Assembly (NCBI GenBank): GCA_965262585.1
Contig: OZ253546.1
Coordinates: forward strand, 186,001-250,000
Length of the DNA: 64,000 nucleotides
Direction: 5' to 3'
Source: JAHRAW01 sp965262585
GTDB taxonomy: Bacteria; Pseudomonadota; Gammaproteobacteria; Arenicellales; Poriferihabitantaceae
Each line of letters opens with the position of its first letter. Within the stretch, counting starts at the first letter, position 1. The notes under the pieces were generated by a model, which saw only the letters and a list, made by a program, of their open reading frames with translations, made no database searches and had not been told where the DNA came from. The position numbers and the translations under genes were made by a program. Below are positions 53,049 through 62,923 of this stretch, in pieces.

Positions 53049-55313
53049 ATGACCAAAAACGTTACCGCTATCACCAAAAACCGCCCTCCACTGGACGAAG
53101 AATCTCCCGAACCGCTCGCGGCGGCTGGCGCACACGCTGAGGGACGACTTGATGCGCAACTTGGCGAACAAACTGATACCCAACCGCACTTCGACCCGGA
53201 CGACCCGCAACTCTATCTCAACCGGGAACTAACCTGGCTGGGGTTTAACCGCCGCGTGTTGCACGAGGCCGTTGATCCGCGAAATCCGCTGCTGGAACGC
53301 CTTAAATTTTTCGCCATCTTCGCTTCCAATATTGACGAATTTTTTATGAAGCGCATCGGCGGCCTCAAACTGCAAGCCGCCGCCGGTGTCTCGGAATTAT
53401 CCATTGACGGCCGCACCCCCCGCCAGCAACTGGACCAAGCCCGCGACCTGGTCATGGAAATCGAAAGCGAACGCGACCGCGAATTGCCGCGCCTGCTAGA
53501 GCAACTCGGCGAACACGGCATTCGGATCGTCCGGCACCGGGAACTTGATCGGCCCGCCCAGGACGAAATCCGCCAACACTATATCGACAACATCTTCCCG
53601 CTGGTCACCCCTCAGGTCATCGACCCGGCGCATCCTTTTCCGTTTATCTCCAACTTGTCCCTCAACATCCTGGTAACCCTTCAATCCGCCACTGAGGATG
53701 AAGCGATGCTGGCACGGGTCAAGGTGCCGGTGGGCACGGGTATCCCGCGCTTTATTCAGGTGGGCGAGAGTTATCACTTTGTGCCGCTCGAAGATGTAAT
53801 GGCTAATCATCTGGACTTGCTATTCCCCGGCGCGGAAATCATCGACCAGGATTTTTATTTCGTGGCCCGCAACGCCGCCGCCGAACGGCAGGAATCCGGC
53901 GTCAATGACCTGATGGAAATGATTGAACTTGAACTGCGCGACCGCCGCATTGCCCCCATCGTCCGCATGGTGGTGAACCGTGAAATGGAAGACGACCGCA
54001 AGGGAATGCTGGCGGCGGAACTGGGGCTGGATGTGGAGCGAGATGTGTTTGTGCGAGACGGCCTGATGATGCAACGGCAACTCATGCAACTGGCGTCCCT
54101 GCCGATTGCCGAACTCCATTACCCGACTCATATTCCGGTCAACCACCACCGCCTGCAGGATCAACAGCGCAGTATTTTTTACATCGTGCGCGAAGCCGAA
54201 TCGCTGCTGCTGCAACATCCCTACGAATCCTTCGCCACCTCAGTGGTGCGGTTTCTCGAAGAAGCGGCGCGCGACCCCAAAGTGCGGGCTATCAAGATGA
54301 CCTTATACCGCACCGACCGGGAGACCCGCATCGTCGACCTGCTCAGCGAAGCGGCGCGCAACGGCAAGCAGGTGGCGGTGGTGGTGGAGTTGAAAGCAAA
54401 GTTTGATGAAGCCGCCAACATCGGATGGTCGGAACGCATGGAGCAAGCCGGTATCCATGTGACTTACGGCGTTATCGGGCTGAAAACCCACTGCAAAGTG
54501 TTGATGGTGGTGCGGCAGGATTACAGCGGCCTGCGGCGTTACGCCCACATCGGCACCGGCAACTATCACGGCGGCACCGCACGATTGTATACCGACCTCG
54601 GTTTGCTGACCTGCGACGAAGACATCGGCCACGATGTGACCGAGTTGTTTAATTACCTGACCACCGGCTACGCACCACGGCGCAATTACCGCAAAATTAT
54701 CCCGGCGCCCAAGCACCTAAAAAAAAATCTGCTCGCCAACATCGAACGGGAAATTGAAATTCACAGCGCCGGTGATAATACAACCGGGCACGGGTTGATT
54801 CAGATCAAAACCAATGCGCTGGAAGACAGCGACCTGGTCAAAGCACTCTACCGGGCGTCCCGGGCCGGGGTCAAGGTTGAACTCATCATCCGCGACACCT
54901 GCCGCTTGCGCCCCGGCGTTGCGGGTATTTCCGACAACATCACGGTAATCAGCATAGTCGGCAGATTCCTCGAACACAGCCGCATTTTCTATTTCAAAAA
55001 CGGCGGCAAGGAAGAGTATTTAATCGGTTCCGCCGACCTGATGAAACGAAACCTGGAAAGCCGCGTTGAAGTGGTCACCCAAATCACCCCGGAGTCACTC
55101 AAAAAAGAACTGCGACTGGTGTTGAACACCCTGTTAGACGACAACGAAAACGCCTGGGAAATGCAACCCGACGGCACTTATATTAAACGCCGCCCGGACT
55201 CGGAAAAAACCAGAGCAAGCCAGTTGCAACAAATAGAATTCGCTCAAGCGCGGCTGCAAACCAAGAAGCACAAAAAACTGCTAAGAACCGGACGGCAACG
55301 AAAGCGGAATTAA
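53049..55313 (+). CDS. ppk1: Polyphosphate kinase 1
   Basis: A 754-residue PPK1 that polymerises the gamma-phosphate of ATP into polyphosphate. It has the N-terminal LNRELTWLGFNRRVL domain, the autophosphorylated His in GLKTHCKVLMVV, YAHIGTGNYH, and the second His-related region in the C-terminal phospholipase-D-like domain (GSADLMKRNLESRVEV). A ~50-residue acidic N-terminal extension precedes the family start (PHFDPDDPQLYLN), so a downstream start is possible. It is divergent from the CNNM genes. Confidence 0.95.
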   Translation: MTKNVTAITKNRPPLDEESPEPLAAAGAHAEGRLDAQLGEQTDTQPHFDPDDPQLYLNRELTWLGFNRRVLHEAVDPRNPLLERLKFFAIFASNIDEFFMKRIGGLKLQAAAGVSELSIDGRTPRQQLDQARDLVMEIESERDRELPRLLEQLGEHGIRIVRHRELDRPAQDEIRQHYIDNIFPLVTPQVIDPAHPFPFISNLSLNILVTLQSATEDEAMLARVKVPVGTGIPRFIQVGESYHFVPLEDVMANHLDLLFPGAEIIDQDFYFVARNAAAERQESGVNDLMEMIELELRDRRIAPIVRMVVNREMEDDRKGMLAAELGLDVERDVFVRDGLMMQRQLMQLASLPIAELHYPTHIPVNHHRLQDQQRSIFYIVREAESLLLQHPYESFATSVVRFLEEAARDPKVRAIKMTLYRTDRETRIVDLLSEAARNGKQVAVVVELKAKFDEAANIGWSERMEQAGIHVTYGVIGLKTHCKVLMVVRQDYSGLRRYAHIGTGNYHGGTARLYTDLGLLTCDEDIGHDVTELFNYLTTGYAPRRNYRKIIPAPKHLKKNLLANIEREIEIHSAGDNTTGHGLIQIKTNALEDSDLVKALYRASRAGVKVELIIRDTCRLRPGVAGISDNITVISIVGRFLEHSRIFYFKNGGKEEYLIGSADLMKRNLESRVEVVTQITPESLKKELRLVLNTLLDDNENAWEMQPDGTYIKRRPDSEKTRASQLQQIEFAQARLQTKKHKKLLRTGRQRKRN

Positions 55314-55330
55314 TCCAAGCCTAGCGCAAC

Positions 55331-55600
55331 CTACACCCATGCCGCTATTTGCTCACACGGTATGCTTTGCGCTTCCAGCATTACCGGAATATTGCCATTC
55401 ACCGGATACAGGGTGCTGCCGTTTTTTGTAATCAGGGCTTGTTCCAAAGGCTTGTCCAGTTTGACGCCGCCGACGGTATGCAATTTGCCTTGTTCAATCA
55501 GCCCGTTGACTTGTTCCAGCCGGGCTTGATTTAGCATCGAAACGGGTTGCTTGGTGATTGGGCAAACCAGAATTTCCAGCAGTTTTCGGTCAATGGCCAT
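55331..55600 (-). CDS. Trm112-like small protein
   Basis: An 89-residue protein related to YcaR/Trm112: LLEILVCPITKQPV near the start and LYPVNGNIPVMLEAQS near the end. Only one cysteine of the possible zinc knuckle remains in the CP motif, as in E. coli YcaR. It is about 30 residues longer than the minimal family owing to a central insertion. Precise role unknown; in other organisms the family activates methyltransferases. Confidence 0.86.
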   Translation of the reverse strand: MAIDRKLLEILVCPITKQPVSMLNQARLEQVNGLIEQGKLHTVGGVKLDKPLEQALITKNGSTLYPVNGNIPVMLEAQSIPCEQIAAWV

Positions 55601-55615
55601 GGTTGGATTGTAGCA

Positions 55616-56392
55616 CTAGCGAAACGGTTGAGTCAGCAGTTTGTCGAGTCGGGCTTCAGCCGGGTCTCGGTACTCGGACTGGCCGATTTTCATTTCGGCG
55701 TGGCCGTCCTTGGGTTGTGCGGTGTAACTTGAAAACAGTCGATCCCAGAGCGACAGATTAAATCCATAGTTGGTGTTGTATTCGCGCGCGTGAATCGCGT
55801 GATGAACGCGGTGCATGTCCGGGGTCACGATTATCAGGCGCAACATTTTGTCGAGCATGGTCGGCAATTTGATATTGCTGTGATTGAACATAGCGGTGGC
55901 ATTGAGAATAATTTCAAAGGCGATAACCGCCAGCAGCGGAGCGCCGATAAGGATGATGACCACGGCTTTGATTAGTATGGAAATAAAAATTTCGATGGGA
56001 TGAAATCGAAGCGCGGTGGTAACATCGAATTCGGTGTCGGTGTGATGCATGCGGTGGATGGGCCAGAGCCGTGGGATGGCGTGAAAAATCCGATGCTGCC
56101 AGTAAATCGCCAGATCGAGCAGCACCAGCGACAAAATAATGCTTGGCCACAACGAAATTTTAAGCCACAGAAACAAACCAAAATGATTGAACACCGCAAA
56201 TAACGCCGCGCCCACTGCGGTCACCGGCGCCAACATCAACATCAACGTATTCAGCGCAACGATGCCGAGATTGGAAGGCCAGCGAAGTTTCCGGTTTTGG
56301 GTTTTCCGGCGCGGCGAAAAGCATTCCCATAGCATCATAATGAATAACAAACTGAAAAAAACCGACAGCCGTAGTTGGGTTTCGACGCTCAT
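55616..56392 (-). CDS. Sterol desaturase/fatty acid hydroxylase family protein
   Basis: A 258-residue membrane di-iron enzyme with about four TM segments and the histidine clusters HRIFH, HRMHH and HRVHH (with HSN before the last), which ligate two irons. It acts on a lipid C-H bond; the substrate is unknown. Start 56392 is preferred because the longer frame (to 56449) overlaps the aminotransferase gene. Confidence 0.9.
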   Translation of the reverse strand: MSVETQLRLSVFFSLLFIMMLWECFSPRRKTQNRKLRWPSNLGIVALNTLMLMLAPVTAVGAALFAVFNHFGLFLWLKISLWPSIILSLVLLDLAIYWQHRIFHAIPRLWPIHRMHHTDTEFDVTTALRFHPIEIFISILIKAVVIILIGAPLLAVIAFEIILNATAMFNHSNIKLPTMLDKMLRLIIVTPDMHRVHHAIHAREYNTNYGFNLSLWDRLFSSYTAQPKDGHAEMKIGQSEYRDPAEARLDKLLTQPFR

Positions 56393-56414
56393 TATGGATA
56401 CCAGACAGGTAAAG

Positions 56415-57323
56415 TTAAAACCACGCCTTGTCGCGGTTTTCAGCGACAAAATCGGCCATCATATCGGTATAAAGCTTCATCGCCAGTCGAGTAAATTCGC
56501 CGCCGCCCCGAGGAAATTTAAGCACCGCGCCATCCGCTAATCGCAGACTCGCCACCGGCATCACTTCGCGGGTCGCGCTGGTCACGAAACATTCCGTGGC
56601 GGCGGTCAATTCTTCGCTGTGAATCCGCCGCTCCATATTTTTATGGCCGATTTTTTCAAGCAACCCCACCAGAGTTTTGCGCGTCAATCCCAGCAGGTTT
56701 CCCGTTGCCGGCGTTGCAATTTCGCCGTTTAGCACAAACCAGACGTTGCTGTTGGAACATTCGGTTACCAGACCGTCGGCGTCGAGCATTACGCATTCAT
56801 CCGCGCCCAGCGCGCGCGCTTCGGTGAGGCCAAGAATGTTGTTAAGGTAGTTGCCGCCTTTGATGTTGGGATTGAGGGTGTTCATCGCGTTACGCCGCAG
56901 GTCGGGAATAGCCAGCGACATGCCGGTGGCGTAGAAATCCGAATTCCATTTCGGAACTTCCTTGACGATGATGATCAGCCGCGAACGCAGTTTCGGATCC
57001 GCATACAAGTCCACTTGCCCTTCCCCGCGAGTAATCTGGTAACGCACGTAAACATCATCCCCGCGCCGCGCACCGGCGGCGGCGATGGTGTCGACGATAG
57101 CGTCAATAATTTCCTGCTTTCCCTGACTGATGTTCATCATGCTCAGCCGCGCCGAATTCATCAGCCGTTGATAATGCTCGTCGAACAAAAATGGAATCCC
57201 GGAATAAGTACGAATTACTTCATAAATCGAATCGCCGTACAGAAACCCTCGGTCGAGCACAGGCACTCGAATCTCGTCGAGTGCCCCGACCTTGCCGTCT
57301 ATGTATCCGCTTGGTTTTATCAT
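56415..57323 (-). CDS. Class IV PLP aminotransferase (D-amino-acid or branched-chain type)
   Basis: A 302-residue fold-type IV aminotransferase. The PLP lysine is in NIKGGNYLNNIL; RGFLYGDSIYEVIRTY and the glutamate region VTECSNSNVWFV are typical. Relatives include D-alanine aminotransferase, BCAT and ADC lyase. The RGFLYGDS ... RTY pattern favours a D-amino-acid or branched-chain enzyme, but the substrate is not decidable here. Confidence 0.88.
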   Translation of the reverse strand: MIKPSGYIDGKVGALDEIRVPVLDRGFLYGDSIYEVIRTYSGIPFLFDEHYQRLMNSARLSMMNISQGKQEIIDAIVDTIAAAGARRGDDVYVRYQITRGEGQVDLYADPKLRSRLIIIVKEVPKWNSDFYATGMSLAIPDLRRNAMNTLNPNIKGGNYLNNILGLTEARALGADECVMLDADGLVTECSNSNVWFVLNGEIATPATGNLLGLTRKTLVGLLEKIGHKNMERRIHSEELTAATECFVTSATREVMPVASLRLADGAVLKFPRGGGEFTRLAMKLYTDMMADFVAENRDKAWF

Positions 57324-57347
57324 TAGTTTGTTTTTTTAATGGCGAAA

Positions 57348-58778
57348 TTATTCGTTCTTAAATATATTGCGCAAGCCTTTTTTGAGTTTTTCCTTCAACG
57401 CTTCCCGGAGATCAATTTCCGCCGCTTCGGTTTCCCCGGCATCATCGGACGGAGCGATTGATTTAAGCAGCCATTGATTTAATTTCTTTTCCGCATCTGC
57501 TTGTAACAAACTGGCAAGCACACGACCGTAAGTCGGTATACCATTCTCTGCAAGGGGAATGACAACCCTTTTCTGATTGATTAATAATTTTCCATCTGGC
57601 TCTTCGAGAGATGCCACCGTTAGGTCGCTCAGTACCAGATTGCGGTTCGATAATGCAAATTGAAAGCCGATGTCCAAGGAATTAACCAAAGAGTTAATCA
57701 GGCCGGGTAGCGTCTCGCCCGGAAAGCGGTTTCGCTTCAGCAATCCCTTCAAGTCTCCGATGCGGGCGTTTATATCGCCGCTTACCGCCCGCGAAACGCC
57801 GGACATCACTTCGCTGCCATGTGCCGAACCGGAAAGAAAAAAATCGTCCTGCTGCACATCCAGTTGCGGGAGTTGCAGACTTCCATCCAACCAATTAAAG
57901 CGCAACGAAGGAATGTCCAGATTGGTGGCGAGGCCACGCCGGCGGGCTACACCCCGCAGTTCGTCTATGGCCATGCGTCCGCTTCGCAATGCGTAAGAGA
58001 TTTTTTCTATGGAAAAATCGGTGCTGAGGTGCTGAGTGGCAATTCCAATCTTGGTGTTGTTCAGGAAAATGGATTCAAGATTTTCCGCCAACTGCGCCGT
58101 GGTCACCAGCGTAATGGTGGCGCATTCCGGCATCACGCTGCCCTCGGCCTTCGCCGATAAACTAACCGTTATCGGTTTGCCCGGAGTCAACTTTCCGGTA
58201 TCCAATTTCAACGCGCTCAAGGTAAGCGATTGATCGGCGGCGCGGTCGTCCCAAATCACCAACCCGTCCTGAATGGAAATCCCCTGCACCGCGAGACCGG
58301 CCAGCAATGCGGCATCCGGCGGCGCGCGATTTTCGCCACTATAACCATCGCCATCACCACCGCCGGCTTTGGCGGCCAGATCGTCCCAGTTGGCAACCCC
58401 ATCGGCTCTACGGGAAAGGCGAATTCGCGGTTCGTTCAAGCGCACCGTATCGACTTCCACGCGGCTTTTCAGCAGCGGCAACACCTTAATTCGGATGACG
58501 GCTTCATTCACCGCCAGCATCGGAGTCGCATCGAAACCGGCGGCGTTGGACAACTCTACCGGTCCGGTTTTCACCCCCAGCCACGGGAAAAAGGTAAGTT
58601 CGAGATCGCCGTGCCAGGTCAATTCCCGGCCAGTGTGTTCTGCAATTAATTTGGTAATTTTCGGTTTGTAGGCGTTGGCGTCCACCAGCACCGCAACCAC
58701 AACCGCCGCGCCGACCAGCAATACCAACAATGCCAACAGCAGCCCTGCCCCTCGCATACAAATTCGCAGTGCTTTCAT
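57348..58778 (-). CDS. AsmA family protein
   Basis: A 476-residue envelope protein. It has an N-terminal TM segment (LLLALLVLLVGAAVVVAVLV), then the AsmA N-terminal motif (DANAYKPKITKLIAEHTGRE, FFPWLGVKTG) and a C-terminal beta-rich domain (LGDLTVAS-like repeats to SLEEPDGKLLINQK). It is shorter than E. coli AsmA. The family forms inner-to-outer membrane lipid-transport bridges. It overlaps dusA by four bases. Confidence 0.88.
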   Translation of the reverse strand: MKALRICMRGAGLLLALLVLLVGAAVVVAVLVDANAYKPKITKLIAEHTGRELTWHGDLELTFFPWLGVKTGPVELSNAAGFDATPMLAVNEAVIRIKVLPLLKSRVEVDTVRLNEPRIRLSRRADGVANWDDLAAKAGGGDGDGYSGENRAPPDAALLAGLAVQGISIQDGLVIWDDRAADQSLTLSALKLDTGKLTPGKPITVSLSAKAEGSVMPECATITLVTTAQLAENLESIFLNNTKIGIATQHLSTDFSIEKISYALRSGRMAIDELRGVARRRGLATNLDIPSLRFNWLDGSLQLPQLDVQQDDFFLSGSAHGSEVMSGVSRAVSGDINARIGDLKGLLKRNRFPGETLPGLINSLVNSLDIGFQFALSNRNLVLSDLTVASLEEPDGKLLINQKRVVIPLAENGIPTYGRVLASLLQADAEKKLNQWLLKSIAPSDDAGETEAAEIDLREALKEKLKKGLRNIFKNE

Positions 58779-59896
58779 ATCGGTGTCGCCGCCGGTGAAT
58801 CGGTTGCGGCTTGTCGCGGTACTTGTCGCGGTACTTGTCGCGGCGTGCCTTGCGGCGTTTCAGCCGTGTGGCAACATTCATCGGTTTCGGTTTCGGCTTC
58901 GACAACCCGCAACGCCTGTTGAATCACCGCCACGCCGGCCCCTTCTTTATGTCCATACTCGGAAAGATGTCGCCGCCAACCGCGCGCACCCGGCTGCCCG
59001 TGAAACAAGCCAAACAGGGGCCGAATCAAGTGCCGCAGGTGCGTGCCTCGGGCCAGTTGCTGTTCGACATAGAGCAAATAATCTTCCACCACATCGGCCC
59101 GTGTGGGGGCGGCAAGCCCGCGATTTGCCTGATTGAAAATCACTTCATCCACCCCCCGCAACATCCACGGATGGCGGCTTGCCTCGCGCCCGATCATCAC
59201 GCCGTCCACATGCTGCAAATGCGCTTGCGCTTCTTGCAAGGTTTTGATTCCGCCATTGATGGTAAAGGAAATGCCGGGAAAATCTCGTTTCAAGCGGTAG
59301 ACGCGGTCGTAGCACAACGCCGGAATGAGGCGGTTTTCTTTGGGGCTGAGTCCTTTCAGCCAGGCTTTTCGCGCATGAATAATGAAATGTTCGCAACCGC
59401 CCCGTGCCACGCGGGCGATAAAATCTGCCAGATATTCGTACTGATCGTGATTATCGATGCCGGTTCTGGTTTTTACCGTCACCGGAATGCTCGCCATCCT
59501 ACTTGTACCCGCATCCAAAGCCTCGCGCATCGCCGCAACGCACCGCGAAACTAGTTCGGGCTCGGCCATCAGGCATGCACCAAACCGGCCGTCCCTGACG
59601 CGCTCGCTGGGACAGCCGACGTTGAGATTCACCTCATCGTAACCGGCCTCCCCGGCAAGGCGCGCGCAAATCGCCAACTGCGCCGGGTCGGCACCCGCCA
59701 ACTGCAACGCCAGCGGCCGTTCGCGGCCATCGAAGTCGAGGAAACGCGCACGGTCGCCATGCACAATCGCCCCGCTCACTTTCATTTCGGTGTACAGTTT
59801 CATGCGCCCGGATAGCAAGCGCAGAAACCCCCGGCAGTGACGGTCGGTCACATTCATCATCGGGGCGATTGAAATTGATATAGGCGAAGTTGGCAT
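58775..59896 (-). CDS. dusA: tRNA-dihydrouridine(20/20a) synthase DusA
   Basis: A 373-residue FMN TIM-barrel enzyme that reduces U20/U20a of tRNA. It has SIAPMMNVTDRHCR, the active-site Cys in NLNVGCPSERV, and FIIHARKAWLKGLSPKENR. A ~35-residue C-terminal extension beyond the family end carries PRQV-PRQV-PRQA repeats, encoded by 12-bp tandem copies at 58810-58845. It is the first gene of the series down to Trm112. Confidence 0.95.
   Translation of the reverse strand: MPTSPISISIAPMMNVTDRHCRGFLRLLSGRMKLYTEMKVSGAIVHGDRARFLDFDGRERPLALQLAGADPAQLAICARLAGEAGYDEVNLNVGCPSERVRDGRFGACLMAEPELVSRCVAAMREALDAGTSRMASIPVTVKTRTGIDNHDQYEYLADFIARVARGGCEHFIIHARKAWLKGLSPKENRLIPALCYDRVYRLKRDFPGISFTINGGIKTLQEAQAHLQHVDGVMIGREASRHPWMLRGVDEVIFNQANRGLAAPTRADVVEDYLLYVEQQLARGTHLRHLIRPLFGLFHGQPGARGWRRHLSEYGHKEGAGVAVIQQALRVVEAETETDECCHTAETPQGTPRQVPRQVPRQAATDSPAATPI
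58810..58845 (-). repeat. 12-bp tandem repeat in the dusA tail
   Basis: Three copies of CTTGTCGCGGTA (plus-strand reading; last copy ends CG). They encode the PRQV repeats at the C-terminus of DusA and may vary in number without a frameshift. Confidence 0.75.
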
Positions 59897-60037
59897 AGGT
59901 CACTTTTTCAACACGGTTGGGTTCATTAGGATGGCGAGCGGCATTTTAGCATTTGTGAACCATCAGGCTACTAAAACGGTTGATTTTTCGAGTTACTCAG
60001 GACACTCTAGCCGCCCCCTTCCAAACGGCCCCTGACC

Positions 60038-61621
60038 TTGAAAAAACTGCGGGAAACCTTGACGCGCTTGTGCGAACACGGACTCGAGCATCACCTCGGC
60101 AACCTCAACCGGGGAATCGAAAAAGAGAGTTTGCGCGTCAATGCCGACGGCATTCTGGCACAAACTCCGCATCCCCATGCGCTGGGATCGGCCTTGACCC
60201 ACCCTTCCATCACCACCGACTATTCCGAAGCCCTGCTCGAATTTATAACGCCCATTCACACCGATGTAGACGGCCTGCTGCAGGATCTTTTCAACATCCA
60301 TCATTTTACCTACCAAAATCTCGACCGCGAAAAATTGTGGGTCAACAGCATGCCGTGCATCGTGCGCGGGGAAGAACACATTCCCATTGCCCGTTACGGA
60401 ACCTCCAACGTCGCCAAAATGAAGGAAGCCTACCGGCGCGGCTTGAGCCTTCGGTATGGCGGGTTCATGCAGACCGTCGCCGGCATTCATTTCAATTTCT
60501 CCCTGCCGGATGAATTCTGGGGCGGGTTTCTCGACACCGATGACCCGGCCCTGCTCAATGAGCAAAAATCGTCTTATTACTTTGCGCTAATCCGCAATTT
60601 CCATCGCCATTCATGGCTTGCCTGCTACCTCTTTGGCGCATCACCGGCGGTATGCAAATCGTTTTTGCATGGCCGGGAACATATCCTGAATGATTTCGAC
60701 GCTTCAAGTTTTTACGCACCGTGGGCGACTTCCCTGCGCTTGAGCGATCTCGGATACAACAGCAGCGCGCAAGCCGACATCGATGTTGACTACAACGGCG
60801 TGGATGAGTTTGTGGATTCCCTGTGCCGGGCGATACAATCTCCCCGGGCGGAATATAAAAAATTCGGCGTCAAAGTGGACGGCGTATACCAGCAACTTAA
60901 CGCCAACTGGCTGCAGATCGAAAATGAATTTTACTCGGTGATTCGTCCCAAGCGCGTGGCGGATTCCGGTGAAAGCCCATCCCGCGCGCTGCGACAACGA
61001 GGCGTTCAGTATGTCGAAGTGCGCAGCGTTGACCTGAACCCGTTTGTCCCGGTCGGCATCGACGCCGAATGCGTTCGATTTTTTGATTTACTGCTGTTGT
61101 ATTGCCTGTTTTCCCACAGCCCCGATATTGACCGAGAGGAATGGGCGTGCGCGGCGGAAAACCGCCAACGGGTAGTGATGAATGGCCGCCGGGCCGATCT
61201 GCAATTATCCGATGGCTGCGGTTCATCGGCGCGTCAAATTCCCTTCACCGAATGCGCACGGGAACTGTTGAATAACCTGAAACCGCTAGCCGAACTGCTC
61301 GATCAAGTTGCCGGGGGCGAAGATTATCTTTCTTCCCTGCAGTCCCAACTGGCCAAAGTGGAAGACCCGGAATTGACGCCTTCGGCGCGAATCATTCGGG
61401 AAATGTCGGCGCAAAAACTCAGTTTTTATGAATTTGCCATGGGCTTGGCCGAACAGCATGAAAAACTCTTCAAACAAACCCAGATGAACGCGCAACAATG
61501 CGAAAAAATGCGCGCCGAAGCGACCCGTTCCCACCTACGCCAAAAAGAAATCGAAGACAGCGACACCCTCAATTTCGACGATTTCCTCGCCGACTACACC
61601 CAACGCCAAAACCGCGCCTAG
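60038..61621 (+). CDS. gshA: Glutamate-cysteine ligase
   Basis: A 527-residue proteobacterial-type enzyme for the first step of glutathione synthesis. Typical motifs: GIEKESLRVN, TTDYSEALLEFITP, SLRYGGFMQTVAGIHFNFS, and YVEVRSVDLNPF. The start is TTG at 60038 (product begins MKKLRETLTRL); no ATG is near. Glutathione could support the peroxiredoxin at 28883. gshB is not in the window. Confidence 0.95.
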   Translation: MKKLRETLTRLCEHGLEHHLGNLNRGIEKESLRVNADGILAQTPHPHALGSALTHPSITTDYSEALLEFITPIHTDVDGLLQDLFNIHHFTYQNLDREKLWVNSMPCIVRGEEHIPIARYGTSNVAKMKEAYRRGLSLRYGGFMQTVAGIHFNFSLPDEFWGGFLDTDDPALLNEQKSSYYFALIRNFHRHSWLACYLFGASPAVCKSFLHGREHILNDFDASSFYAPWATSLRLSDLGYNSSAQADIDVDYNGVDEFVDSLCRAIQSPRAEYKKFGVKVDGVYQQLNANWLQIENEFYSVIRPKRVADSGESPSRALRQRGVQYVEVRSVDLNPFVPVGIDAECVRFFDLLLLYCLFSHSPDIDREEWACAAENRQRVVMNGRRADLQLSDGCGSSARQIPFTECARELLNNLKPLAELLDQVAGGEDYLSSLQSQLAKVEDPELTPSARIIREMSAQKLSFYEFAMGLAEQHEKLFKQTQMNAQQCEKMRAEATRSHLRQKEIEDSDTLNFDDFLADYTQRQNRA

Positions 61622-61708
61622 CGCAATAAATGACAAACAACACCTTGTCAAAGCGGCAATTTTTCGGGAAAATACCGCACACTTTCAACCCCGACCCAGA
61701 CCATCGCC

Positions 61709-62602
61709 ATGACTGCTTCCGCCCGGCAACTTGAAAAAGCCAAACACGCCGCCGGCTTTATCGCCGCCCTCGACCAAAGCGGTGGAAGCACGCCCAAGGC
61801 TTTGAGCATGTATGGCGTGGAGCCGGACGAGTATTCCGGCGAGGATGAGATGTATGCCAAAGTGCATCAAATGCGAACCCGCATCATCACCAATCGCGCA
61901 TTCAACGGCGAGCATATCCTCGGTGCTATTTTGTTTGAAAACACCATGGACAGCGAAGTGCAAGGCAAGCCGACTGCGCATTATTTGTGGGAGGAGAAAA
62001 ACATCCTTCCCTTCCTTAAAGTGGATAAGGGGCTGGCGGACGAGGCCAACGGTGTGCAGGTGATGAAGCCCATGCCGCAACTCGAAAACCTGCTGGAAAA
62101 AGCCGTCGCCAATGGCATCTTCGGCACCAAAATGCGCTCGCTGATCAAACACGCCGACCGTGGCGGGATCGCGGCAGTGGTCAAGCAGCAATTCGAGACC
62201 GCACAGACCATTCTCAACTACGGCCTGACCCCCATCATCGAGCCCGAAGTAGACATTAACTCCCCGCAAAAAGCCGAAGCGGAAGCCATGCTCAAAGACG
62301 AAATCAGCGCGCACCTGGATCGTTTGAACGAAGAACAACTGGTGATGCTGAAACTGACGCTGCCGCAAGAGGCGAACTTTTACGAAGACTATGTTGCTCA
62401 CCCCAACTGCCTCAAAGTCGCCGCCTTGTCGGGGGGATACAGCCGCGAACGTGCTTGCCGAATGCTTGCGGAAAATCGCGGCATGATCGCAAGTTTTTCC
62501 CGGGCGTTGAGCGAAGGCTTGTCGGTGAATCAGGACGACGAGGAATTCACCACCACGCTGGGCGATTCCATCGCCGCCATCGTCGCCGCTTCAGCCACTT
62601 GA
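61709..62602 (+). CDS. Class I fructose-bisphosphate aldolase
   Basis: A 297-residue Schiff-base aldolase of the bacterial FdaB type: ALDQSGGSTPKAL near the start, VMLKLTLPQEAN with the catalytic Lys, and ALSGGYSRERA and IASFSRALSEGL near the end. It cleaves fructose-1,6-bisphosphate in glycolysis or runs in reverse in gluconeogenesis. Confidence 0.95.
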   Translation: MTASARQLEKAKHAAGFIAALDQSGGSTPKALSMYGVEPDEYSGEDEMYAKVHQMRTRIITNRAFNGEHILGAILFENTMDSEVQGKPTAHYLWEEKNILPFLKVDKGLADEANGVQVMKPMPQLENLLEKAVANGIFGTKMRSLIKHADRGGIAAVVKQQFETAQTILNYGLTPIIEPEVDINSPQKAEAEAMLKDEISAHLDRLNEEQLVMLKLTLPQEANFYEDYVAHPNCLKVAALSGGYSRERACRMLAENRGMIASFSRALSEGLSVNQDDEEFTTTLGDSIAAIVAASAT

Positions 62603-62657
62603 ACAACGGCAGTTATTAACCCGCCACCGATAGCGAATAAAATTCATGCCCGTCACG

Positions 62658-62734
62658 GCCCCGGTAGCTCAGTCGGATAGAGCAGCCGCCTCCTAAGCGG
62701 CAGGTCGGAGGTTCGAATCCTCTCTGGGGCGCCA
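62658..62734 (+). tRNA. tRNA-Arg (CCU)
   Basis: A 77-nt cloverleaf: acceptor GCCCCGG/CTGGGGC (one G-U), D-arm GCTCAGTCGGATAGAGC, anticodon stem GCCGC/GCGGC with loop CTCCTAA (anticodon CCU, Arg AGG), T-arm GGAGGTTCGAATCCTCT, discriminator G and encoded CCA. Apart from this tRNA, the 62603-62923 spacer holds nothing I recognise. Confidence 0.96.
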
Positions 62735-62923
62735 ACTTTTAAATCGCACCGCCAAAGGCTCTTCCCTATTGGACACTTCTCTATCGGCCCGTCTCTATTG
62801 GTTAGAACAATACGAACTATCTGTGATAACCATTTCCGCCCCGGCGAGGTTTCGAATATCCTCCCGCTCGCGGCTTTTTTGACAGCGCAAACCCTATAAA
62901 CAAACACAGGCAAGGTTATCATC

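Noticed and set aside
58811..59554. 247-codon plus-strand frame opposite dusA
   Set aside because: Shadow frame; dusA motifs are complete on the minus strand.
62861..62880. CCGC-TC-GCGG followed by six T as a rho-independent terminator after tRNA-Arg
   Set aside because: The stem is only four base pairs with a two-base loop, too tight to form a convincing terminator.
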